Shown here in pieces: positions 11,261-21,829 of a stretch of 64,000 bases of DNA (positions within the stretch are counted from its first letter, which is position 1; the number at the start of each line of letters is the position of its first letter). Origin of the DNA: Toxorhynchites rutilus septentrionalis (Eukaryota > Arthropoda > Insecta > Diptera > Culicidae); NCBI RefSeq assembly GCF_029784135.1, contig NC_073746.1, forward strand, positions 35,073,378 to 35,137,377. The letters are read 5' to 3'. A program made the translations under genes and the position numbers. Under the pieces are notes generated by a model. The model was not told where the DNA came from and did not search any database. It worked only from the letters and a program-made list of their open reading frames with translations.

Positions 11261-12417
11261 AAGCGCCTTGGTCCAACCAAATTGAACTTTTTTCGCCGGA
11301 AAATACAACATTTCTCCATTTTAGTTTCCATTCCATGTATTGCCGGGCGAAAATGAGATGGTTCTGCTCATGGGTGGCGGTCAGTTTCGGCTTCCCTTGA
11401 AGTTTCTTCCACATGATGTTTGGTGACTCATTCAAGATGCGCGCAATATGCCTCTTCGTTACTGGAACAACCGATTCTGCCTTAATGTATGAGCAGGACA
11501 TCTTGGTTTCTTGGTTGCTTCGTGTCTTATTCGACCTTTAAGACGCAAAGTAACTTTGGTGTTCCCATTTGTTGGTCGTTATATCCCATATTTCTGGCAC
11601 TAATCAAAGAAATTACCACTTTCTCAGATCGACCAATTTTTGTTACGATCGAGCGATTGGAAAACTTTTGTTCACTGAATATCTTTATTATTTTTCGCCC
11701 CTCCTCGGTCAATAGAATATCTTTCGCCATTCCTTTAAATTCTACGTAGATCACTAATCTGACTGTTCGCGCGTAACTGAATCATTCACTTCGGACACTT
11801 GTTTCGGTGAGATCGAAATTCTTCTGAAACAATTAAACCGGTTTATTTACTCCTGAGTAAGTGGATAGATCGGAACAGAGCAATCCGTGTTACACCGTGT
11901 TACATCCGTGTTTATTTCGACTAACTTCTACTACAAAGAACAGCTGACCGGCGAACAAATACTACTCACAGTCCGAATACGGGCAACGAAACGGACTGTG
12001 AAAACCTGTGCGTATGAGTGGGATGGCAATAGATCGCAAACATGATCCACAATCGTGGTGGTTCTAAGCCTTCCTATTAATGTTTGTTTATCACTCAAAC
12101 ACTGACCAACTTCTTACGTTGCACATCTAATATTTACCTTGTAAATTGAACATTCTCAAGTATTTTTTCAAAAAAGATAGTTAAAGGCGTGGTGATTATG
12201 CGAAAACCTGATTTTTATGCCCTGCGGCTAAACGTATGTCTCGGGAAAAAACGACGTTTGAATGTTTATTTCCACCGATACCGCCTTGTGTGTGTGATTG
12301 TGACGCACGTCCTTTCAGTAAAATTGATTTAAATATACTATCACTACAGCAAGTAAGTATCCCGATAAAAAAGAACATTCCTTGTTGTTTTGTAAGTTTT
12401 TCAAGTTGTTTTTTCAA

Positions 12418-12444
12418 GTGCGACTAAACGAATGTCTATCACTG
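12418..12444 (-). repeat. Tc1-like right terminal inverted repeat
   Basis: Reverse complement begins CAGTGATAGACATTCG. One mismatch to the left terminus. Followed by target TA at 12445-12446. Confidence 0.9.
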
Positions 12445-12579
12445 TAGTACATGAAGTCCGTATGAACTAATATTTTGCAGAGGGTATTTTATCGTGCAAA
12501 CAAACATTTCGAAGGGAGTCCCGTATGAAAAATCGATATGACGATTTTCATTGGAACCCTAAACCATACATTTTGCCTT

Positions 12580-12855
12580 GTATTCCGAAAAAACGGTCCC
12601 TGAGTGTCGATTTCTGACAAAAAAATTGTTTCGACATGACAGTAGATCTCGCCGTTTCATGCAATTTGAAGACATTTGGCATCAATTTTTTTTTTGAAAA
12701 CCCCGATTTCCCTTTGGTGATTTTTCGGTTTTCAAAAAACTCAAACTTTGACCGCTGTGCGACACTAATAAATTAAGTCCGATCGAGCTGATATTTCGCA
12801 TAGGGTAGTTTTTCGTGGGAATCAACATTTTTAATCATGTTCGCTTTCGCTTTCG
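12580..12855. repeat. Half copy of the foldback element
   Basis: Matches the right half of the 9118-9484 palindrome (ATCTCGCCGTTTCATGCAAT; GAAAACCCCGATTTCCCT) followed by the outer arm. It lies next to the complete element and may be the remnant of a tandem copy. Confidence 0.6.
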
Positions 12856-13095
12856 AGGGTCACTTTTTTCCCATACATCTAATACATATATTTCTTCCAT
12901 ACCTAGTTCTATTCCGCAAACCAAAGTATCGGTTATCAGAACAAGATTGTCTTTGTTGATATCACTGACCACAATTAGTCCTAATCCATCAGCGACATTC
13001 GGATGTGATTGGAAACGTTAAAAATTATTAAAATCAAATAATTATTAAAATTTGGGAACATAATAATTGGATGCTTCTTCTAATTATTTAATATG

Positions 13096-13160
13096 TATCT
13101 GTGGCGTAGTAACATCCATACCTCTCACGCTAAAGGTCACGAGTTCAATTCTTACTCCCA
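13096..13160 (+). repeat. tRNA-like sequence, probable SINE head
   Basis: TGGCGTAGTAACA (13102-13114) resembles an A box and GAGTTCAATTC (13141-13151) a B box, with tRNA-like spacing. The acceptor ends do not pair convincingly and the D arm lacks the GG doublet, so a functional tRNA gene is unlikely. The downstream A-run and conserved-looking block to about 13235 suggest a tRNA-derived SINE or its remnant. Confidence 0.45.
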
Positions 13161-13235
13161 ACATTCTTCCAAAAAAAAAATGTAATGGGTTGTATCTAGG
13201 ACACGACCGCAGTTTTCGACGTAGAACTACGGAAT

Positions 13236-14465
13236 TATATTTTTCAATCCACTTGTTTATCACTTCGGATATTATTTTAGAATGCATCAAAATTTTTGTA
13301 ATATCTTTTTAGCTATTTAACTTTTTATTACTTCAGTAGACTCTAAAGATTCGAGTAGAGTCGAAAGCTATCAGCACTTCTCGTTTATTTGGTTCAACTC
13401 GCATCAGACTTCCTCCTTCCCACTCAGACATCGATCACAAATTATGAACCATTTTGCTCCTATATTCCGCTTGAGATGTGATCGAACAATGCAACAGAAA
13501 GGTTACCCTGCTGGAATTTAAAAGCATACTTTCATGGAATACACGTTTATCTAAATAAATGCAGTGTATATCTATATTCCAAAATTCTGAATACTCTTCC
13601 ATATCCTCACTAGAAAAAAAATCGCGTATGCTGCTCTTCTTTGTCGTAGCACAGCTCGATACAGAGGGCCTCCTCTCCTTGTATCGAGCTGTGTGTGTAT
13701 GTGTATGAAATCAGCACTAGGCATGAATGATATCCGCTCGTTGTTTTATGCTAGCACACGCATCTGTGTTTTCATTCTATTCTATTTTTGGTTTCCGCCT
13801 CTAGCCATGAGAAGAGCCCTTGTGGAAAGAAACCCTATTACATACCCTTCCTTCACCCAACAAGAAAACAATCCTCTCCCGCTCGGCAACCATGTTGCTT
13901 CGATGACCACCAAACGAGGAGTGGTGTGGTTTTTCAAATCGCGGATGGCTTATTTAAACCAAATATGTTGAAAACGGGCAGAATGTATCAGTTGCTCGTG
14001 ATTGACAGCTCTGTTCGGGAAAGTACACAAATCGACAGAACAAATGTATGGGAAAATGAGAATGCTTCCAGTTTTTATTAATTTAAACTGTTTAGACATT
14101 AGTGAATTGTACTGTATAGTATATCAAACGAATCTTAGAAAATTTACGATTCCATTGGTGTTCAAAGTATCAGAATTTGTTCGCTGGGAAAATAGTTATT
14201 ACGTGACCTGTTTTCTGACTTGGCGCCCTTCCTGAAAGACGTAGTTCTACGTCAAAATAAAAGTGACGAACCTGCCAAAAGTGTTGAAAGTCACATAATA
14301 CAGAAACAAGAATCCTATAAGAAAGTTTGTTCAAAACAATCACGAACTACATGACTGCAAACTATGCAACATCCCAGCTCAAGATTAAACTATGGTGCTC
14401 ATTCCCGAGAAAGATCCAGCTAGTGCATTAGATATCATGATTTTTGAGAACGACGCTGAGGCTGA
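13236..14465. other. Gene-free stretch with one hairpin
   Basis: No coding sequence is supported. The notable item is a perfect 14-bp inverted repeat at 13650-13663 and 13680-13693 (CACAGCTCGATACA), with a 16-nt loop. CGTAGAACTACG (about 13221) and CGTAGTTCTACG (about 14241) are short palindromic relatives of a mosquito repeat. Confidence 0.4.
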
Positions 14466-14467
14466 TA

Positions 14468-15752
14468 AAGGGTGTGTCACATCAAATTGCATCACGGAAA
14501 AAACGCGGTAGAAATTTAATTTTTAGGAATTATATCTTTAGCTTTCGCTTATAATCAGATAAGAGTGTATAGATCACGTTGGCCATGCTTCACTGTCAAT
14601 TTTTCGTGAATTTGGAAAAATGTCGTCGAACGAAAAAGAGCGTCGTGAATTAATCCTGTGCACTCATTTCGAGAATCCGGAGTTGTCACATCGGGACATC
14701 GGTAAGATGCTGGGAATCGTCCAATCCACGGTCAGCAGAGTAATAAAACGATACTTCGAGAACCTAACCATCGACCGGAAGGTGAAGAACGGCAAAAATG
14801 GATGCTCCGTCAGTGAAAAAGATCACAAGCGCGTAGTTAAGCAGTTTAGACGTAATCCGAGAAGTTCGGTCCGGGATGTCGCCAATAAGCTGAATTTGTC
14901 AAGTTCATTCGTCCAGCGGACCAAGCAGCGGGAGGGCCTGTGTTCAGAAGGCTCCTAACCGCGACGAAAGGCAAAACATGGTGGGGAAGACGTGAGCCCG
15001 GAAGCTGTACACCGAAATGCTGACGAAGCCGCATTGCCTGGTAATGGACGACGAAACCTACGTCAAAGCGGACTTTCGTCAGCTGCCGGGTCTGTTGTTC
15101 TTCTCCGCAGAGGACAAATTCAGCGTTCCGGAGGAGATTCGCAAACAGAAACTATCCAAGTTTGCCAAAAAGTACATGGTGTGGCAAGCGATCTGCTCTT
15201 GCGGAAAACGGAACGCCCCCTTCGTGATGATCGGCACGGTAAACGGGCAGGTTTACCTTAAGGAGTGCCTACAGAAGCTCTTACTACCACTATTGAAGCA
15301 GCACGAGGGCCCGACCATCTTCTGGCCGGATCTCGCTTCGTGCCACTATTCAAAGGACGTGTTGGAGTGGTACGAAGCCAACGGGGTCACCTTCGTGCCA
15401 AAGGAAATGAACCCGCCCAACGCGCCGGAGCTTCGCCCAATAGAGAAATATTGGGCGATTATGAAGCAGGCCCTCCGGAAGAACCCACAAATTGTCAAAT
15501 CGGAGGCGGACTTCAAGAGAAAATGGATTTATGTTCAAAAAAAACTACAACCTGACGTTGTACAGAACCTTATGGACGGGGTAAAGAGGAAGGTGCGAGC
15601 ATACGGGCTTGGGCTCGAAGTATGAATAAAAAGAAAATGCCAAAAGTTGTTTAATAGTTTTTATTTTACTGTCTAAAATTTTCAAAAGGATCGGTCTACT
15701 GGGCGAATTTCTACATCGTTTTTTCCGTGATGCAATTTGATGTGACACATTA
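14468..15752 (+). mobile_element. ITmD37E transposon copy 1 (eroded right end)
   Basis: Begins AAGGGTGTGTCACATC after target TA (14466-14467). The right end retains GCAATTTGATGTGACACA but its last bases read ATTAAAGGG rather than CCCTTTA, so the terminal CCC and the target TA are damaged. It is very similar throughout to the intact copy at 40153-41450. The transposase ORF is broken (14620-15625). This is Tc1/mariner superfamily, D,D37E group, known from mosquitoes. Confidence 0.9.
14620..15625 (+). pseudogene. D,D37E transposase, frameshifted copy
   Basis: Relative to the intact copy at 40305-41321 there is an 11-bp loss after GGGAGGGCCTG (about 14943), causing a frameshift, and a CGA-to-TGA change at about 14993, the signature of CpG deamination. 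The first part (14620-14958) keeps both helix-turn-helix regions (ELSHRDIGKMLGI; SVRDVANKLNLSSS). The second open part (15017-15625) keeps VMDDETY, TIFWPD and LRPIEKYW, so the three catalytic acidic residues are still encoded, but not in one protein. Confidence 0.9.
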
Positions 15753-18735
15753 AAGGGTCATTGAGTTTTCATTGATTCTGTGAAATTGATTGTTTCATCT
15801 TCTGTGGGTTATTTCTCTACTAATTCAAGACTTGAAACCCTGTCACCGATCACTGGAGACAACCGTGAATGATTTCAACATCCCGAGTCGGAATAGTCAC
15901 CATCCGGTAAGCCGAATTCAATCACTCAGTGGTTTAACCCGAACCCAGACGGAGCACTAACAGAGCAAAAACCGATTAGTTGAGTAAATATCGCCTCCAC
16001 AAACAGTAGCCGGGCAATCAATCCATCTCATCGTTGATTGAAGCAATTACTCATCTCGGCCCCAAGAGATTGCAATTAGAACATTAAGTCAGCGTTTTCC
16101 CCTCTTTCGTAGGTCAGCGCATGCAACTGCAATCGATCCCAACAAAACCACAACCAATCATCGCCGGTGGTGATGGCGATGGCGATGGCGGCTGAGACGA
16201 TCAATTTTGTAGCGTGATTATGCAATTTTGCTTTCACTCTGTTATACGCTATCTGCCACATTTCAAACATTATTATGCCCATGACAGTGACTCCCTCGGG
16301 GGAATGCATCCAGGAGTCGATATTACAATGGCATCAAGCATCGGGGTTTGAATGGGAAAGGCTCCGTAAGTGTTATAAGCCTTCGACTTTTCATTTGGGT
16401 GAGCACAATGTATCACATACTCCCACCTACACTTTCATACAAAGGACCACCAGAGATAGCAGGATCGCTGAACGCAGCGATTGACCTTTTTTTTTTCTTA
16501 TATTCCGATAGGTGGTAGTGAAACGAAAATTCCCTATAGATACTTAATAACATAATCCAGCAGGAAGTTGGGGGAATCCGATATGTTTGCGGCGGGAGGC
16601 ACGCTGACCTCGTGGAGGATAGGTGAGGCCACAGAAAGGATTACTCTGCGTTATTGAGGTAGTTGAGTATTTCTGGGTGACCAAGAATCCGGTAGTTTGG
16701 AGTTTAGGCTGGATTTAAGGGATTTTAGTCCCATTTACTGTATATTCAACGCAGTTCAACTAATCTGTAATAATGATGTCAGACTTTACTCATACTTGAT
16801 TAATATTCATGAGCCCGGGCACCCTCAAATACATGGTTGGTGCTCACGAGAGTCCGATGCGAATTCGCGTCACATGCAAATGATGTCAAAATACGAACAA
16901 GCTGTGGCGTGTGTCGGGACGAGAAACATTGATTTATGAATTTTTCAGTTGTCGGCGGAACCGGCCAACGGGGGCGGAAGACGGAAGAAAAGCACATAAG
17001 CGAATCGATTAGCGGGACGTATTGCTCACATAAGTCACTCTTTCGATCGCACTTTTTGCCCCCGATTCGCGCGCCAATCGCCCACGAGAGATTAGCCACA
17101 AGAGGGTTCCTCACAAAGCATTCGCTGAATCACTTATCCTTTGCCACCATATTCGTACGGGAACACACGCGTGTGGGTAAACACTCCATTCACGTCGCTT
17201 GTTACTTCAAACAGCGCCCAGCTCTAACCGTTCCCCGGCCACGGCCAAGGGACCATGTTGCCTCCTGTGCGGTACCAAAAGTGAGGCAGTAAAAAAAAAA
17301 GATCGGATGGAATGGCAAGGACTGGAACACTTGGGCAATCGAGACACTTTTAGCAGCTGTATCTTGAAACATTCATCTCATTTGCATAAATATGAAAAAT
17401 GTATTGCTTTGTTTACGATTTGTCGCGCGAAAAGAAATTCGCAGCAAGTATCGTGCCTCTCTCTCGAGGGGAGAGCAAACGAATGGAGGTCCCCTAAAAG
17501 GACCCACACTCGGTGGAAACGGTTTGTTTCGCTTGTATTGTGGAGGGGAGGCGAGGGGAATGCGAATTGTTGCTAAATTGGTCACACACGTATTCGTCGT
17601 AAGACATCAACCGAATGCTCCAGGCAGCTATGAATAAACGCAGCGAACCGGGGAGTGCTTCCGAGGGAATTGCGATAAAAGGAACTCAAAAGTATATTTC
17701 GCTGCTCGCTGTCGTATAATGCGTCAAATTAATATTAATATTTTTATAGCGTTGTTTCGCGCTCTATCCGAGCAATTCTCCCGCCAGCGCGAAATGGTGG
17801 GAGGGGATATATAAAGCCCTTTGTTGGCGTTTTCGTTTAGATTTAAGTGCTCCGATAAGTAGGATATGGAACAAAAAAATATTTTTAATTAATTTAAAGC
17901 ATGTATTTAGGTTGTAGCTTTTTTTTTGCTATGAACACAGAATACACAGAATTGCATTCAGAAATCAACCCTTCTCATTCGATTTAAAATTATGAGTCAT
18001 AAAACAATTCGTGCTTCAGTGGGGTTTGTAATTGATTGATATCTCCATTGTTGGTAATCGTCGTAATTATTGACACGTAATGAGTGTGACTCGTGTGTTG
18101 TGTTGTGATTATTGGAAAATTTCAAATGCAAGTTGCTCTCTATGATTATTAATCATCTAGCGTTATAAACCTCAGAACGCATATATAAGAAACACTATGA
18201 AGATTTAAAGACTACATAACAACAGATTAGGCGGTGTCATTTCGCTTCACACCGTATTTGTGTCTTCTTCAAGTTTAACTTGAAGATGGTTCAATATCTG
18301 TCTATAGGACGGAACTCTGGGACATTAGAAGGGTTATTTTATTCGTGCACAAAATTATTCGTACAGTTTTTGCATGACATGATATCTAACAGCATCACTT
18401 TTCGGCATGCTACTGAAAGCACAAAACAGCCACGCGCAACGAAGAGGCAAACTGTCCCAAGCAGGGAAACAAAAGGAAATTGAACGTTAAACGGCGTGGA
18501 TTTGAGTTATTTTTATGGGAAACTTTTTTTATGCGGTCCCTGTCTACCGTACAAATTTTTTTTTTTTCAAAATGTGTACCGAACACGGTTTTTTGAAGCT
18601 ACTGGTGAAGTATTGCACGACTTTTTTTATGCGGTCACTATCTCCCCTAAAAAAAGGTTTGCCTGTAGTTTTATAGTCCTGAAAATGTTCATCATCTGTC
18701 CCATTCTTGTCGCCATGTAAAATGATGAATTTCAT
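15753..18735. other. Low-copy stretch, no gene called
   Basis: Relatively GC-balanced, with no matches elsewhere in the window until about 18500. Many short open frames overlap on both strands at 16.7-17.6 kb, which reflects base composition rather than coding. The repeated phrase ACTTTTTTTATGCGGTC occurs at about 18524 and 18620. A TATA-like site is listed separately. This is a candidate for host intergenic regulatory DNA. Confidence 0.4.
17803..17845 (+). promoter_or_regulatory. Possible TATA-type core promoter
   Basis: GGGGATATATAAAGCCC is a strong-looking TATA box. About 25-30 bp downstream is TCGTTTAGATTT, a poor initiator match. No coding sequence follows within several hundred bases. 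This rests only on motif shape, and a chance match in AT-rich DNA is quite possible. Confidence 0.2.
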
Positions 18736-18739
18736 ATGG

Positions 18740-18960
18740 AGTATTTGGAAAAGTGTAAGATATTATTGAAATATGAACTCTTGTTTGTTTCTGGCTCTGT
18801 TTGCTTTAAACTGTCTCGAATTGAAAAAATACGCTACGTAGGATAATTATGTTGCTTCCATTTGAAAAATGAGACAATTTAATACAGGATACAGTTGTAA
18901 AAGTTCCAAATTAGTGGATTCAAGAAATAATTTAGAAGCGAAAAACTTAAAAATTTAGTG
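18740..18960 (+). repeat. Dispersed repeat, copy cut by DINE-like element B
   Basis: AAATATGAACTCTTG, then GGCTCTG, GTTGCTTCCATTTGAAAAATGAGA and a GATACAGTTGTAAAAG-like tail. The same order recurs at about 23140-23345 inside a TA-flanked MITE and, inverted, at about 37190-37320. It is presumably the interior of the same MITE family, here split by the element that follows. Its far end may be the CGGACT-type terminus at about 21736. Confidence 0.55.
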
Positions 18961-18992
18961 ATTTTTCGGTGTTATCCTTAATTTTATCCAAA

Positions 18993-21376
18993 CAAACTGT
19001 GTATATAAAAATGGAGTGGTGTATGTCTGTCTTTCTGTCTTTCTGTATTTCTGTCTTTCTGTCTTTCTGTCTTTCTGTCTTTCTGTCTTTCTGTCTTTCT
19101 GTCTTTCTGTCTTTCTGTCTTTCTGTCTTTCTGTCTTTCTGTCTTTCTGTCTTTCTGTCTTTCTGTCTTTCTGTCTTTCTGTCTTTCTGTCTTTCTGTCT
19201 TTCTGTCTTTCTGTCTTTCTGTCTTTCTGTCTTTCTGTCTTTCTGTCTTTCTGTCTTTCTGTCTTTCTGTCTTTCTGTCTTTCTGTCTTTCTGTCTTTCT
19301 GTCTTTCTGTCTTTCTGTCTTTCTGTCTTTCTGTCTTTCTGTCTTTCTGTCTTTCTGTCTTTCTGTCTTTCTGTCCTTCTGTCTTTCTGTCTTTCTGTCT
19401 TTCTGTCTTTCTGTCTTTCTGTCTTTCTGTCTTTCTGTCTTTCTGTCTTTCTGTCTTTCTGTCTTTCTGTCTTTCTGTCTTTCTGTCTTTCTGTCTTTCT
19501 GTCTTTCTGTCTTTCTGTCTTTCTGTCTTTCTGTCTTTCTGTCTTTCTGTCTTTCTGTCTTTCTGTCTTTCTGTCTTTCTGTCTTTCTGTCTTTCTGTCT
19601 TTCTGTCTTTCTGTCTTTCTGTCTTTCTGTCTTTCTGTCTTTCTGTCTTTCTGTCTTTCTGTCTTTCTGTCTTTCTGTCTTTCTGTCTTTCTGTCTTTCT
19701 GTCTTTCTGTCTTTCTGTCTTTCTGTCTTTCTGTCTTTCTGTCTTTCTGTCTTTCTGTCTTTCTGTCTTTCTGTCTTTCTGTCTTTCTGTCTTTCTGTCT
19801 TTCTGTCTTTCTGTCTTTCTGTCTTTCTGTCTTTCTGTCTTTCTGTCTTTCTGTCTTTCTGTCTTTCTGTCTTTCTGTCTTTCTGTCTTTCTGTCTTTCT
19901 GTCTTTCTGTCTTTCTGTCTTTCTGTCTTTCTGTCTTTCTGTCTTTCTGTCTTTCTGTCTTTCTGTCTTTCTGTCTTTCTGTCTTTCTGTCTTTCTGTCT
20001 TTCTGTCTTTCTGTCTTTCTGTCTTTCTGTCTTTCTGTCTTTCTGTCTTTCTGTCTTTCTGTCTTTCTGTCTTTCTGTCTTTCTGTCTTTCTGTCTTTCT
20101 GTCTTTCTGTCTTTCTGTCTTTCTGTCTTTCTGTCTTTCTGTCTTTCTGTCTTTCTGTCTTTCTGTCTTTCTGTCTTTCTGTCTTTCTGTCTTTCTGTCT
20201 TTCTGTCTTTCTGTCTTTCTGTCTTTCTGTCTTTCTGTCTTTCTGTCTTTCTGTCTTTCTGTCTTTCTGTCTTTCTGTCTTTCTGTCTTTCTGTCTTTCT
20301 GTCTTTCTGTCTTTCTGTCTTTCTGTCTTTCTGTCTTTCTGTCTTTCTGTCTTTCTGTCTTTCTGTCTTTCTGTCTTTCTGTCTTTCTGTCTTTCTGTCT
20401 TTCTGTCTTTCTGTCTTTCTGTCTTTCTGTCTTTCTGTCTTTCTGTCTTTCTGTCTTTCTGTCTTTCTGTCTTTCTGTCTTTCTGTCTTTCTGTCTTTCT
20501 GTCTTTCTGTCTTTCTGTCTTTCTGTCTTTCTGTCTTTCTGTCTTTCTGTCTTTCTGTCTTTCTGTCTTTCTGTCTTTCTGTCTTTCTGTCTTTCTGTCT
20601 TTCTGTCTTTCTGTCTTTCTGTCTTTCTGTCTTTCTGTCTTTCTGTCTTTCTGTCTTTCTGTCTTTCTGTCTTTCTGTCTTTCTGTCTTTCTGTCTTTCT
20701 GTCTTTCTGTCCTTCTGTCCTTCTGTCTTTCTGATTCTTATGGACTCGGAAACTACTGAACAGATCGACATGAAAATTGGTATGAAGGGGATTTTAGGGT
20801 CGGGGAAGGTGATGAAACACAAATGAAACACAAATTTCTACATTACTCGAGAATTAATCAAGCAAATAAAACGAAATTTGTCCTGTGGAGGTTTTAGGGT
20901 GCAATAAATGATTCTATGGTGGTTAGATACCCCTCCCTCCTCTCTTGGGAGGGGCAGCCATACAAATGAAACAAAATTTTTTGCATTACTCGAGAATTAC
21001 TCTAAAGGAAAATGGAAAAATCCGGAGAATTCATTTCGCATATGTTCTACAATTATATATTGACAAGCGTTTTTAGTCCATTTGATTATTGCGCAAACGA
21101 AATTGATCTTTGCTCGAAAATGGAAATGGATTTTAATTTGACAAAACGCACTGCTATATGGTCTTCTATCTATATAAATAAAAATGGATCGCCGAATGTG
21201 TTGATATGAACAAATTGTCCGATTTAGGGCTGTCTTTATTCTATAATATTTTCTGTATCAAACATTTATTCCATGTAACGGAGAACCATGTTATTTGCAA
21301 GTGGATGAAAAATCTTGAACGAGAATTGTGATAACGAAAAATAAATTTTGGGCGGGAAGTTTGCCGGCTCGGCTAG
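18993..21376 (+). mobile_element. Helitron/DINE-like element, copy B, with expanded microsatellite
   Basis: Same order as copy A: TATATAAAAATGGAGTGG, microsatellite, GATTCTTATGGACTCGG, GGGGAAGG, tandem units (only about two here), the internal TCTTCTATCTATATAAATAA module, and a 3' end CCGGCTCGGCTAG. The microsatellite has grown into a 1.7-kb octamer array. The 3' terminal block has lost a few bases (GGGCGGGAAGTTTGCC). Non-coding. Confidence 0.7.
19025..20733 (+). repeat. Octanucleotide array (TTTCTGTC)n, about 210 units
   Basis: About 1.7 kb of almost perfect 8-bp units. Visible variants are few: one TATTTCTG unit near the start, a CCTTCTG unit near 19375 and two CCTTCTG units near 20710. 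Because 8 is not a multiple of 3, the array reads as a 24-bp, 8-residue repeat and is open in several frames on both strands (SFCLSVFL on plus, DRKTERQK on minus). These frames of about 570-615 codons are products of the repeat, not genes. Confidence 0.97.
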
Positions 21377-21829
21377 AATATAATAAATTTGAATGTTTCT
21401 ATCAACCAAAATGAAGTTCTCTAATCGTTCTACAGTTCGGTCTTTGGAACCCAACCCCTATCTTTTTTTTATTTCTCTGTAATATCATTTCAAATAATTC
21501 CTGGTGAATTGTAAGCTAGAATAAACTAAATTCACGATTTTTTCTTCACTGTACTCATAATAGCCAATTAACGTTCTCTTTAACGTTGAAATATTTCATT
21601 TTCGCTTCAAATAAGTCATATTTCATATATTAAAAAAAATATATTTTTTGAACTATCTATAATCGAGTCTAACATTGTATATAATCATATATAATCGAGT
21701 CTGTATATGATCGAGTCCGATCTGTACTTAGAAAAACTGTTTTCCTGTACAAGTAACTTTCTTTCAATGCATAAATGATTTGTTATTTATCGATTAAGCT
21801 ATTCATATTTTGCACAAATTTTTTTTATT
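21377..21829. other. AT-rich stretch with a probable MITE terminus
   Basis: Non-coding. GATCGAGTCCGATCTGTA at about 21720-21738, preceded by repeated TATAATCGAGTC phrases, resembles the right end of the MITE at 22891-23510 (AGTCCGCACTGTA). It could be the far end of the repeat interrupted at 18.96 kb. Confidence 0.4.

Larger units (their letters stand above)
9805..11754 (-). pseudogene. Tc1-like transposase, broken by frameshifts and two insertions
   Basis: Read on the minus strand, an N-terminal helix-turn-helix region comes first (11754-11527: LTEEGRKIIKIFSEQ then NRSIVTKIGRSEKVV). Next are VTKRHIARILNESPNI and the first catalytic segment NVVFSGEK at about 11300. The reading then crosses two MITEs and resumes with GGGSLTVWGAVS and YLQLLEDVLIDHIE. 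The final catalytic block reads CNPIKNLWRIL, where the family has NPIENLW, so the catalytic Glu is Lys. The QQDN motif with the second Asp is only readable in a shifted frame. The protein would have cut and pasted DNA at TA sites in the nucleus. This copy cannot encode it. Confidence 0.8.
9485..12444 (-). mobile_element. Tc1-like transposon (TA target, IR/DR ends), disrupted
   Basis: TA precedes 9485 and follows 12444. The terminal inverted repeats share CATTCGTTTAGTCGCAC and differ at one base over 27 bp. A second, diverged copy of the terminal motif lies inside each end, at about 9645-9670 and 12224-12244 (core CGTTTAGCC), giving an IR/DR arrangement. The transposase gene is on the minus strand (9805-11754) and broken. 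Two MITEs are nested in it, at 10195-10902 and 10921-11260. Without them the element would be about 1.9 kb, close to usual Tc1-family size. Confidence 0.85.
8968..12855. mobile_element. Foldback element interrupted by a Tc1-like transposon
   Basis: The left outer arm, with TGATTAAAAATGTTGATTCC and CTACCCTATGC, is repeated inverted at about 12785-12850. Inside lie a long palindrome (9118-9484) and a half copy of it (12580-12790). Removing the TA-flanked transposon at 9485-12444 rejoins ...GCGACAGTA with GTACATGAAGTCCG..., as in intact relatives of this repeat (compare 12757-12785 reversed). A diverged fragment of the family is at about 35570-36000. No coding capacity was seen. Confidence 0.65.

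Noticed and set aside
13096..13170. Functional tRNA gene
   Set aside because: A and B boxes are visible but the acceptor stem and D arm do not form properly. A SINE head is more likely.
16697..17637. Stack of overlapping ORFs on both strands
   Set aside because: Several frames open at once reflects low stop density. None has a domain.
18969..20831. Three reading frames of 570-615 codons on both strands
   Set aside because: They are translations of the TTTCTGTC array. An 8-bp repeat without a stop word is open in many frames, and no start context or non-repeat domain exists.
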